This document shows, in pieces, positions 24,932 to 33,548 of a stretch of 64,000 bases of DNA. Under the pieces are notes generated by a model, which did no database searches, was not told the DNA's origin, and was given only the letters and a program-made list of their open reading frames with translations. The translations under genes were made by a program, and so were the position numbers. Within the stretch, counting starts at the first letter, position 1, and every line of letters begins with the position of its first letter. The DNA is from Haliscomenobacter sp040403615 (GTDB taxonomy: Bacteria; Bacteroidota; Bacteroidia; Chitinophagales; Saprospiraceae), in the NCBI RefSeq assembly GCF_040403615.1, contig NZ_JBBAKG010000003.1:62001-126000 (forward strand), written 5' to 3'.

Positions 24932-24964
24932 AATCCTCCTGGCTATATACTGGGAGGATTTTTT
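24932..24964 (+). terminator. Terminator whose 3' arm is also the next gene's ribosome binding site
   Basis: AATCCTCC (24932-24939) pairs with GGAGGATT (24953-24960), followed by a T run that abuts the ATG at 24965. The GGAGG of the 3' arm lies 7 nt before that ATG and is an excellent Shine-Dalgarno sequence. Confidence 0.8.
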
Positions 24965-25549
24965 ATGGCCGCGGCATTTGTGTTGGGTAACGGTGTGAGC
25001 CGTCAATCAGTAGATTTAAATCAATTAAAACCATTGGGTACCACCTATGGATGCAATGCCATCTATCGTGAGTTTGTTCCTGACGTGTTGATCAGCACAG
25101 ACACTCCAATTAGTGAGCGTATTCAATCTGAAGGCTACAGCCAACAGCATGTTCACTACACCAGAAACCCCTTGCCAGACTCGGGCTCAAGACGAATAGC
25201 ACAAAAGTATTTTGGATTCAGTTCAGGACCGGTGGCAGTGGCACAAGCCGCACTGGATGGCGCTGTTGCTATCTATCTTGTGGGATTTGACATGGGCCCC
25301 ACACGCAACGGTAGATTCAACAACTGCTATGCCGACACAGAATTTTATAAAAAAAGTTCGGCTAATCCTACTTTTGCCGGTAACTGGACAAATCAATTAA
25401 AAACCATTGCGCGGGATTTTCCAACGACCAGTTTCTTTAGAATAACTGGTGACACAACTGCTGAAATACGTGACCTACTGGGTGTGGCAAATCTAGCACA
25501 CATGACCATGGCAGACTTTCAAAATCGCGTTGTAACAAAAGAAATATAG
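24965..25549 (+). CDS. Conserved unknown protein with Rossmann-like start
   Basis: This 194-residue protein begins 'AAAFVLGNGVSRQSVDLNQL' and continues 'YGCNAIYREFVPDVLISTD'. The same opening (LGNG.SR...YGCN..YR) is found in proteins of T4-like marine phages and resembles DUF115/MptE-like nucleotide-binding proteins. 'AIYLVGFDMGP' would be a second core strand. Function is unknown; a sugar- or nucleotide-related transferase is possible. Its ribosome binding site is embedded in the terminator of the gene before it, so readthrough mRNA would hide the site in a hairpin. Confidence 0.6.
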   Translation: MAAAFVLGNGVSRQSVDLNQLKPLGTTYGCNAIYREFVPDVLISTDTPISERIQSEGYSQQHVHYTRNPLPDSGSRRIAQKYFGFSSGPVAVAQAALDGAVAIYLVGFDMGPTRNGRFNNCYADTEFYKKSSANPTFAGNWTNQLKTIARDFPTTSFFRITGDTTAEIRDLLGVANLAHMTMADFQNRVVTKEI

Positions 25550-25575
25550 CCAAAACTTAGATCCTATAGTTTAGG

Positions 25576-25581
25576 TAAATA
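25576..25581 (+). promoter_or_regulatory. Late promoter-like box before first fibre gene
   Basis: GGTAAATA lies 23 nt before the ATG at 25605, with AGAGGA as a ribosome binding site about 12 nt upstream of the ATG. Confidence 0.55.
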
Positions 25582-25604
25582 TCTTAAGAGGATATGAATT
25601 ACCA

Positions 25605-28600
25605 ATGGCTCAACAAATAATCATTGTTGGAGAAGTTGCAAATGACGGCACAGGAGAGTCATTACGCAATGCTTTCACAGCAGTAAACGACAATTTTACT
25701 CAAATTTGGAATATTGGACCAGTTGGCAGTCAGGTGCTGATAACTGGCAATGTGATCTCAACCTCAGTTACCAACCTAGGGCTGACCCTGGCCGGCAACG
25801 GCATTGGTAACATACAGGCCAATAGTACTATTGTTCCTGGCACAGCAGGTGTTTATGATCTTGGCTCTTATGATCGACCATTCCAGTACATCTATGGCGA
25901 TTACCTTGTGGGTAACGGTGCATTAATTACTGGAATTGTGGCCAACTCCAGTTACAACAATGCCAATGTAGCAGCCTTTTTGCCCACGTACACAGGTAAT
26001 TTGGTCAGCCTAACAGGCCCAGTTATAACCACAGCCAACGTCATAGCCGGTAATATTATTACCGGAGGCTTCTTGGGAGTGACTGGTAACATCACAAGTG
26101 TGGCCAATATCACCGGCAACAACTTAATCAGTACAGGCCGCGTTTCTGCTGTTGGTAACATAACCACCACCGCCAATGTTGCTGGCAATTATTTCATTGG
26201 CAATGGTGCTTTCCTAACAGGTATCACAGCAACAAATATTGCAGCCGCGGCATTAACTGGGACAAACCTAAGTTCAAATGTATTATACTCAAGTCTACAA
26301 GTTGTAGATGATTTACTGTATCTTGATGTGGTTGGTAATGTAACAACTCAGGGTAGATTCATTGGATCGGGTGCCGGATTAACAAATATACCAGGAGCCA
26401 ATGTAACTGGACAAGTTGCCAATGCCGCAGTAGCAGGCACAGTTTATACCAATGCCCAACCAAACATTACCAGTGTTGGTACACTAACTTCGTTAACCGC
26501 AACTGGTAATATTGCCGGCAATTACTTTATTGGTAATGGTGCATTACTAACTGGTATATCAACTTCGGGCGTAAATGCCAATGCATTGATTGGTGATGTT
26601 TTAAGTTCAAATGTACTGTATTCAAGTCTAAAAGTTGTAGATGATTTATTATACCTAGATGTGGTTGGTAATATCACAACCACTGGACAGTTCGTTGGAT
26701 CAGGTACTGGGTTAACAAACATACCCGGGGCTAACATAACTGGTACAGTACCTAGTGCCACTGGCGCTGTGACAGCAGGAACCGTAACCGCAGCCGCACA
26801 ACCAAACATTACCAGTGTTGGTACACTAACTTCGTTAACCGCAACTGGAAATATTACAGGCAACTACTTCATTGGTAACGGCTCACAACTAACTGGTATA
26901 AATGCGTCAAGTGTTAGTGCCAATGCGTTGACGGGTAGCACACTCAGTGCCAATGTATTAAATTCAACACTGGTATCAGTTGGCAATCTAAACAACTTAA
27001 GCGTGGTTGGTAATGCCACCGGTGGCAATTTCTTAACTGCTGGAGTGGTAAGTGCCACCGGTAACATTACAACCACAAATTACTTTATTGGTAACGGTCG
27101 TCAACTGACTGGAATTCAAGCAAGTGAAGTTGGTGTACTAGCCAATCTAAGTGTGACCGGTAATACTCAAACCGGCAATCTACTCACCGGTGGTACAATA
27201 AGTGCAGTTGGCAATATCAGGACCACCGGTAACGTTTCTGGCAATTACTTCATTGGTAACGGTTCACAACTAACAGGTATCATAGCCTCTGCGGGCGCCG
27301 CAATCACAAACGGCAACAGCAACGTCACAGTCAATGCAAACGGTAATGTCACTGTTGGGGTAGTCGGTACTAGCAATGTTGCAGTATTTGCCAATACTGG
27401 CGTTTATGTTAATGGCCTAGTATCAGCCACTGGCAACATCACTGGCAATTACTTGCTGGGCAACGGTGCGTTTATAACTGGATTACCTGCAGGATACTCA
27501 AATGCTGATGTAGCCAACTACTTGCCAACATATTCTGGCAACCTGGTCAGTCTTACAGGACCGGTAACAACCACAGCAAATATCACAAGTGGCAATGTAT
27601 TAACAGGTGGGTTGATAAGTGCTGTGGGCAATGTCAGTGGTAATTATATTCTTGGTAACGGTGCGTTACTGACTGGTGTTATCACAAGTGTAGCCAACAT
27701 CAACAACGGCACAAGTAATGTGACCGTGGTCAGTTCGGGTGGTAATGTCACTATTGGAGTCAACAGTACATCAAATGTAGCGGTGTTTGCCGCAACAGGC
27801 GAATACATCACAGGCAAATTGAGTGCCAGTGGCAATGTTACGGGTGGCAATTTAACAACCGGTGGATTGATTAGTTCCGGTGGAACTATAACTGGTTCTA
27901 GTTTATTAGGTTCAGTGGCATCTCTAAGTGGAAATGTCACTGGTGGCAATGTCCTGACAAGTGGATCAATATCTGCAACCTCTACAATTACCTCAGCAGC
28001 CAACATCACAGGCGGCAATGTATTGACAGGTGGTGTTGTTAGTGCTACAGGCAATGTCAGTGGTAATTATATCCTTGGTAATGGTTCGTTACTGACTGGT
28101 GTTGCGGCGTCAAGTGTGAATGCTGATGCACTGGTTGGCAATACATTGAGTTCAAATGTTCTATTCTCAAGTCTCACAAGTGTTGGTACACTGGCCAACC
28201 TAAGCGTCACAGCCAATGTCACAGGTGGCAATTTGTTGACTGCTGGGTTATTATCAGTAACCAGCACAATCACAAGTGCGGCAAACATAACTGGTGGTAA
28301 TATCCTAACAGGTGGTCTGATCAGCGCCACTGGTAATATCATTGGTGGCAATGTGTATACCAGTGCTATTCAACCTGCCAGCGGTGCATTAACAATCTCC
28401 ACAGCCTCGGGTAATTTGAATCTACAGCCGGCTGGCAATATTGTTTTGGCCAATACCATTATTACTGGTGTTGCATATCCACAACAAGACACAGATGCTG
28501 CCAGCAAGATATATGTTGATAACCTTGCCACAACTGGCATCACTTATCACCAAGCAGTGGCAGCGGCCACCACGACCACATTGGCCACCACCACTGGTGG

Positions 28601-30860
28601 TTCAATCACATATACTCAACCCAATGGTGTGGCCAATGGCATTGGTGCGTTGCTACAAACAACTGGCTCATTCAACTTGATTGACACTGCCAATGTACAG
28701 ACCGTTGGCACACGAATCTTGGTCAAGAACGAAGCCAATTCTGTATTCAATGGTGTGTATACTTGGTCCAATGCCACAGCAATTGTACGTTCAACTGATG
28801 CTGATCAATATGGCGCAAGCAGTACAGAAGAGTTGAGTATCAACGACTACTTCTTTGTGTCAGGTGGCAATGTCAATAAAGGTAGTGCTTATGTGGTTGA
28901 TGCACCTGCAGGTACAATCACTTTTGGCACATCAAATATTGCGTTTGCTCAGTTCAGTAGTTCACAAACTTACACAGCCAATACCAGTGCTGGTCTGAGT
29001 TTATCAGGCACAGTGTTTAATGCCAAGGTAGATCAAAATACCACAGCGTTTGACGGTAGTGGAAATATCATTGTCAAGGCCGGTGCTAATCTCACAACAC
29101 CAAATATTGGAGCTGCAACTGGTACAAGCCTAAGTGTCACTGGCAATATCACTGCTGATTATATTATAGGTAATATTGGTGCAGTAACTGGTCTTCTTGG
29201 CAACACAATTGACATGGGTTCTAACACCTCAGGTCAGTTGGTTAGCAACGCGGTGACATTGACTACCTCGACCACAGTAACAAACGGAATTGCCTTGCTC
29301 AATCAGGTTTTAGGAAAATTAGTTCCACCAGCACCCCCTAACTTTCCAGGTGGTAACACCATCACATTGTCGGGTATTGCAACATACCGCATGGCCAATA
29401 TCACACAGGTAGACAACACAACTGGTGCCAATCGAGCAGTGGCCGCAGGAACATCAGTAGCCAACGTGCTTAGAGTAGCAACCTATGCAACCAACACCGT
29501 GGCCAACGTGGGTCCTGGTGATGCAGGAACTATTACCGCAGTTCGCAATGGTGCAAACGTAGGTAATGTAACTCTCAATGCAGGTGCAAGCCCATCGGGT
29601 AACGGTACCTATGGCAGTAACCTTGTGATCAGCAACAACTTTGATTACAATTCAGCCAACGCCAATATCACAGCAGGTTTCTGGTATGTATTTTCTGCCA
29701 GAGTGAGTGGTGCATCCGCACCTCCAGGCTGGAACGAAGTATACATTGCTGATTCCAGTACAGGCAATACCAATACCACAGTTTGGTACTACGACAATTC
29801 AAGTCCGTCGACTCCGGCATTTAGTTCAACCACAATGACGCCACCAGGTTCGGCAAACGTGTTGTACAGCAGTACCATACCTCACTACACCAACAACAAC
29901 AATTTTACCATTGCGTTTACAGTGGCCAACATCAGTGGTAACACTTATCCTACTGCTAACACGTTGGCTTCAGGATCAAGTGGCGGTGCATTTGCGGCAC
30001 CATCAACTATTAACTACAACGGATCAAACATTGGTAGTAATGTGTTGAATTCCTTTGCCAGTGCCACCGCAAACACCACGGCCAGCATCACAACAGGCTT
30101 TGGTGGTAGTTCAACTGGTCCAAGTATGAGTGTGAACAACAGTTACGCAACTGGTACACTCACGTTGACCTCTGCTTTGGCAAATACTGTATTATACAAA
30201 TCAGGTAGTGCTGTGGCAGTTGATGAGGCCAATGTGGTAATTGGATCCACTATTGGTACAGGGTCTGGCAATGCGTATAGAATTGCAAATCCAGGTTCAG
30301 GAAGCACGCCTGCCTACTCTGGATCAGAAGCCGCATTCGACAGTCAAAACGGCCCGCTACAAACTTATGATGCGGTGGTAGTCGGATCAGGAAGTCAAGG
30401 CATACTAAAACACGACCAAACCAATTATGCAACCGGTTATTTGCCAGCAGGTCCAAATCTAAGTGCCGGTCGTTCGGGCACACAATATTTTACATTTAAA
30501 TTTGTGCGAACCGCAGTATCAAAATTTGATATTAGATACACCGGTAACGTTGCAGGTATATGGGTAGCGTTACCTGGTTCGGTAATAGATTCTAGTTCCG
30601 GCGCCAATGGCTGGATCAACATGGCAGTGGCGTATGGTGGTGCAGGTTATCCAGGAGTCAACGCTCCGGGTAATGGTAGCGATGGATGCGCACTGGGAGG
30701 CATAGTGAGTTTGAATACATCTGTATCCAACAGTAGTAAAACTTGTACCTTTGGTACAGTCAGCAGTAGTAGTACCGCAACAAACGAAATTTATGTGAGA
30801 ATAGCATTGTCTTCTGGACAAAGTGTGACTGCATTGACATTACAGACTGCGAGCAACTAA
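25605..30860 (+). CDS. Giant fibre-like virion protein 1
   Basis: This 1751-residue protein opens with a short adaptor-like part ('VANDGTGESLRNAFTAVNDNF', shared with T4-like structural proteins). About 900 residues of degenerate repeats follow, built on 'GN(I/V)TGGN(L/V)LTGGLISATG' and 'YFIGNGxxLTGI' units. A module shared with two other proteins here lies at about 955-1180 ('DNLATTGITYHQ' to 'LTTPNIGAATGTS'). The unique C-terminal 550 residues are Asn/Thr/Gly-rich. The composition is that of a beta-solenoid or trimeric fibre. It is probably a tail fibre, adhesin or whisker; the C-terminal unique part is the likely receptor-binding end. Confidence 0.75.
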   Translation: MAQQIIIVGEVANDGTGESLRNAFTAVNDNFTQIWNIGPVGSQVLITGNVISTSVTNLGLTLAGNGIGNIQANSTIVPGTAGVYDLGSYDRPFQYIYGDYLVGNGALITGIVANSSYNNANVAAFLPTYTGNLVSLTGPVITTANVIAGNIITGGFLGVTGNITSVANITGNNLISTGRVSAVGNITTTANVAGNYFIGNGAFLTGITATNIAAAALTGTNLSSNVLYSSLQVVDDLLYLDVVGNVTTQGRFIGSGAGLTNIPGANVTGQVANAAVAGTVYTNAQPNITSVGTLTSLTATGNIAGNYFIGNGALLTGISTSGVNANALIGDVLSSNVLYSSLKVVDDLLYLDVVGNITTTGQFVGSGTGLTNIPGANITGTVPSATGAVTAGTVTAAAQPNITSVGTLTSLTATGNITGNYFIGNGSQLTGINASSVSANALTGSTLSANVLNSTLVSVGNLNNLSVVGNATGGNFLTAGVVSATGNITTTNYFIGNGRQLTGIQASEVGVLANLSVTGNTQTGNLLTGGTISAVGNIRTTGNVSGNYFIGNGSQLTGIIASAGAAITNGNSNVTVNANGNVTVGVVGTSNVAVFANTGVYVNGLVSATGNITGNYLLGNGAFITGLPAGYSNADVANYLPTYSGNLVSLTGPVTTTANITSGNVLTGGLISAVGNVSGNYILGNGALLTGVITSVANINNGTSNVTVVSSGGNVTIGVNSTSNVAVFAATGEYITGKLSASGNVTGGNLTTGGLISSGGTITGSSLLGSVASLSGNVTGGNVLTSGSISATSTITSAANITGGNVLTGGVVSATGNVSGNYILGNGSLLTGVAASSVNADALVGNTLSSNVLFSSLTSVGTLANLSVTANVTGGNLLTAGLLSVTSTITSAANITGGNILTGGLISATGNIIGGNVYTSAIQPASGALTISTASGNLNLQPAGNIVLANTIITGVAYPQQDTDAASKIYVDNLATTGITYHQAVAAATTTTLATTTGGSITYTQPNGVANGIGALLQTTGSFNLIDTANVQTVGTRILVKNEANSVFNGVYTWSNATAIVRSTDADQYGASSTEELSINDYFFVSGGNVNKGSAYVVDAPAGTITFGTSNIAFAQFSSSQTYTANTSAGLSLSGTVFNAKVDQNTTAFDGSGNIIVKAGANLTTPNIGAATGTSLSVTGNITADYIIGNIGAVTGLLGNTIDMGSNTSGQLVSNAVTLTTSTTVTNGIALLNQVLGKLVPPAPPNFPGGNTITLSGIATYRMANITQVDNTTGANRAVAAGTSVANVLRVATYATNTVANVGPGDAGTITAVRNGANVGNVTLNAGASPSGNGTYGSNLVISNNFDYNSANANITAGFWYVFSARVSGASAPPGWNEVYIADSSTGNTNTTVWYYDNSSPSTPAFSSTTMTPPGSANVLYSSTIPHYTNNNNFTIAFTVANISGNTYPTANTLASGSSGGAFAAPSTINYNGSNIGSNVLNSFASATANTTASITTGFGGSSTGPSMSVNNSYATGTLTLTSALANTVLYKSGSAVAVDEANVVIGSTIGTGSGNAYRIANPGSGSTPAYSGSEAAFDSQNGPLQTYDAVVVGSGSQGILKHDQTNYATGYLPAGPNLSAGRSGTQYFTFKFVRTAVSKFDIRYTGNVAGIWVALPGSVIDSSSGANGWINMAVAYGGAGYPGVNAPGNGSDGCALGGIVSLNTSVSNSSKTCTFGTVSSSSTATNEIYVRIALSSGQSVTALTLQTASN
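25735..28460 (+). repeat. Degenerate coding repeats, fibre protein 1
   Basis: The DNA repeats short phrases such as ggtaacggt, actggtggcaat and 'agttcaaatgt', which encode TGN/GNG/TGGN units. Spacing varies, so the array is mosaic rather than a clean tandem repeat. Long antisense open frames here are by-products of this repetition. Confidence 0.8.
28471..29145 (+). repeat. Shared fibre module, copy 1 of 3
   Basis: About 225 codons ('IYVDNLATTGITYHQ' to 'NIGAATGTSLSVTG') recur at 35858-36535 and 41053-41730 in the other two giant fibre genes with high similarity at DNA and protein level. Confidence 0.85.
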
Positions 30861-32636
30861 ATGGCAATATCCACAGCACAATACATAGACCTGCTATTTA
30901 AAAAGTTACAAGGTGTGGCCAAAACAGCCACCGCTACACAAAAGAGTGCCAGTAACGAAAGCATTGCCAGCCCTGCCTTGTTGCGTGGCGACATTGTTTG
31001 GACCCAGTCAGGGCAAATTCCTGGTACAGCACAGGTAGTATCTGGAGTAACTCAAGGTTATCTTACCACCAGCAGAATTGAATGCACCGCAGATACCACT
31101 GTGCCCACAATTGGTGGTATCTATCCCACTTGGTTGACCAACTTACAATATTGGATTCCCCAAGAATTTGGGTCAACTTGGCCTGTAAAGGTCTGGGTAG
31201 ACAACACCGGCGCTGCAGATCCTACATCGACAGGCACACAAATCTTTGCCCCAGGCATTGGAGGTGTGGGTGAATTCTTCTTTGACACACAAGCCGGTGT
31301 ACTAAACTTCATTGGTGAAACCATACCAAGTACACTTACTGCCGGCAAAAGCATTTTTATTACAGGTTATAGATATGTAGGACTGCTGGGAGTTACAAAT
31401 TTACCAAGTGCCAACATTGGTAATATTCAGATCACCGGTAACACCATTGCAACACTAAATGCCAATGGTGACTTGGTTTTTGATCCTGATGGTAGTGGCA
31501 ATGTTAGAATACTTGCAAATACGTCAGTCACAGGTAATATAACTGCATCTGGATTTGTAAGTGCCACAGGTAACGTAACTGGCAACTACTTTATTGGTAA
31601 TGGTAGTCAGTTAACCGGCGTTGCTGCCTCTAGTGTCAATGCCAATGCGTTAATTGGCGATACATTAAGTTCAAATGTTTTATATTCGAGCCTGACTCAA
31701 GTTGGTACGTTGTCTAATGTATCAATTTCTGGCAATGTTGTCGGCGGAAATGTCCTGACTGGTGGATTGATATCCGCAACATCAACAATTACCAGTGCGG
31801 CCAATATCACCGGCGGTAACATATTAACAGTTGGCCTAGTGTCTGCAACAGGTAATGTTTACGGCAACGCAATACTGTCCAACAACTATTACTATGCCAA
31901 CGGAACACCAGTACCACCTGGGGTCACGTATACCGCCGCAACATCGCCGCCGGTCTCATCCAAAGTAACAGATCAGTGGTACGATACTGCCAGTGACGTA
32001 TTGTATGAATATATCTTTGATGGAACCAGCGACTATTGGGTTGACACTACGTCACCTGCGTTTGCTGGCGGAGTAGTTGCCAATGTGGCAATTTCTGGTA
32101 CTCTTATACCAATTGCAAATGTCACCTATGACATTGGTACCAGCAGTGGGTATTTCCGCAACACCTACACACAAAATCTCTATACCAACAACAGATTACC
32201 AGCATACAACATGCCCTTGGGTGCTGTGGTACAAACAGTGATGAGTTCGAGCCTGGGCGGCAGTATCACAAACAGCACATCTTATGTTGATGTCACCTAT
32301 GCAAATGTAACCATCACACCATCTAGCGCAACCAGCAAAATTTTAATCATGGCCACTGGTACTAGTGAGTTTAGTGCTGTATCGGGGTTTGGTGTTACCT
32401 CCTTTACTCAATTAGTACGAGGCGCCAGTACAAGTTTACAAGTTCAAAATACTGGAACATCAGGTGCAGGTGGTGTTGATGCTGGTATAATAGGTGCTAT
32501 TTCCTATAGTTATATGGATGCACCGGGAACTACCAGTGCTGTGACTTATAAGTTACAGCAAAAAGTATCTACAGCCAGTAGCACATTAACCAGCACAAAT
32601 ATTTGGTTGATAGCACAGGAGATTGCCGCATCATGA
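30861..32636 (+). CDS. Fibre-like virion protein 2
   Basis: This 591-residue protein starts immediately after the stop codon of fibre protein 1. The N-terminal 200 residues ('STAQYIDLLFKKLQGVAKTAT') are distinct and resemble attachment domains seen in related phage structural proteins. The middle carries the same TGN-type repeats. A 'YYYANG...DQWYDTASDVLYEYIFDG' module (about residues 340-395) recurs in giant protein 3. The C-terminus is unique and beta-rich. It is probably an accessory fibre or fibre-tip subunit that acts with its neighbours. Confidence 0.7.
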   Translation: MAISTAQYIDLLFKKLQGVAKTATATQKSASNESIASPALLRGDIVWTQSGQIPGTAQVVSGVTQGYLTTSRIECTADTTVPTIGGIYPTWLTNLQYWIPQEFGSTWPVKVWVDNTGAADPTSTGTQIFAPGIGGVGEFFFDTQAGVLNFIGETIPSTLTAGKSIFITGYRYVGLLGVTNLPSANIGNIQITGNTIATLNANGDLVFDPDGSGNVRILANTSVTGNITASGFVSATGNVTGNYFIGNGSQLTGVAASSVNANALIGDTLSSNVLYSSLTQVGTLSNVSISGNVVGGNVLTGGLISATSTITSAANITGGNILTVGLVSATGNVYGNAILSNNYYYANGTPVPPGVTYTAATSPPVSSKVTDQWYDTASDVLYEYIFDGTSDYWVDTTSPAFAGGVVANVAISGTLIPIANVTYDIGTSSGYFRNTYTQNLYTNNRLPAYNMPLGAVVQTVMSSSLGGSITNSTSYVDVTYANVTITPSSATSKILIMATGTSEFSAVSGFGVTSFTQLVRGASTSLQVQNTGTSGAGGVDAGIIGAISYSYMDAPGTTSAVTYKLQQKVSTASSTLTSTNIWLIAQEIAAS

Positions 32637-33478
32637 TAACTGTATTTCATGCTATTCAAAGTCTAGTGCCAGGCGCAGAAGTCAGTGTGAGCATATACGA
32701 TCAGGCCATAACCTGGCACCAGCCTGCGACTGCCCCAGTGACTGTGGAACAAATAAAACAAGAACAACAGCGTTTACAACAGGCCTATGACTGGAACGAG
32801 TATCAAAGAAATCGCGCTAGAGAATATCCCACTATCCAAGAACAACTGGATGCCTTGTATCATGCTGGCGTGTTTCCTGAAGAAATGGCAGCTAGAATAC
32901 GAGCAGTAAAAACAAAATATCCGCGCTCTTTGCCTGATCACACACACCCCGTAGAACAAACCGCACCAACTATGTCAGTTGAAGCATGGCTGGCCCAAGA
33001 AGCAACAAAAACAACTGCCGATCAGTTGTTAGCACAACAACAACGATCAGCCGCGCCCATGACTCGAGAAGAGTGGCTGGCGTCACAAACCGCAATAGCA
33101 ACTGAAAATAATTCCACATCAATTGGTGATGCCACTGTGGTCCGCACCATGACCACACAAGAATGGTTGGCAGAACAAACAAAAATGACCCCTGACCAGT
33201 GGCTGGCACAACAGCAACAATCGGCCGCGCCTATGACTCGAGAACAGTGGCTGGCTTCGCAGGTTGAAGTCAAAACGGTGCACAGCGCAACACCTACAAA
33301 CATGGTCACGGTGACTCGTACCATGACCACAGAAGAGTGGTTGAGGGAGCAAGCATCCATGTTAAATAGTCAAACGATGACACGAGAACAGTGGTTAGAA
33401 CAACAAAAAACTCAGGATCAACCTCGAAAATTGACCCGTGAAGAATGGCTTGCAGAGCAAGCAAACGTAGGAAATTAG
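32633..33478 (+). CDS. XkdW-like tail protein with WLAxQ repeats
   Basis: This 281-residue protein starts at 32633, where ATGA overlaps the stop of fibre protein 2; an upstream in-frame start is less likely. The N-terminal part holds 'YPTIQEQLDALYHAGVFPEE', a motif of XkdW-type and related phage tail proteins. From about residue 114, eight copies of an Mxx(E/Q)(E/Q)WLA-x-Q type unit follow (for example MTREEWLASQ, MTTQEWLAEQ, MTPDQWLAQQ), separated by variable linkers. The repeats look like short amphipathic helices and may bind a periodic partner such as a fibre. It could be a fibre chaperone or linker. Confidence 0.65.
   Translation: MITVFHAIQSLVPGAEVSVSIYDQAITWHQPATAPVTVEQIKQEQQRLQQAYDWNEYQRNRAREYPTIQEQLDALYHAGVFPEEMAARIRAVKTKYPRSLPDHTHPVEQTAPTMSVEAWLAQEATKTTADQLLAQQQRSAAPMTREEWLASQTAIATENNSTSIGDATVVRTMTTQEWLAEQTKMTPDQWLAQQQQSAAPMTREQWLASQVEVKTVHSATPTNMVTVTRTMTTEEWLREQASMLNSQTMTREQWLEQQKTQDQPRKLTREEWLAEQANVGN
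32972..33460 (+). repeat. Eight WLAxQ peptide repeats
   Basis: Copies begin at MSVEAWLAQE and end with LTREEWLAEQ. Some DNA copies are nearly identical (acaacaatcggccgcgcc-type linkers occur twice), which suggests recent duplication within the gene. Confidence 0.8.
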
Positions 33479-33548
33479 TATAAGAATGCTAGGAATAGGA
33501 ATTTTTTGTTCCGGCATAAGTAGAGTATAAGACCAAACAGGAGGAATT

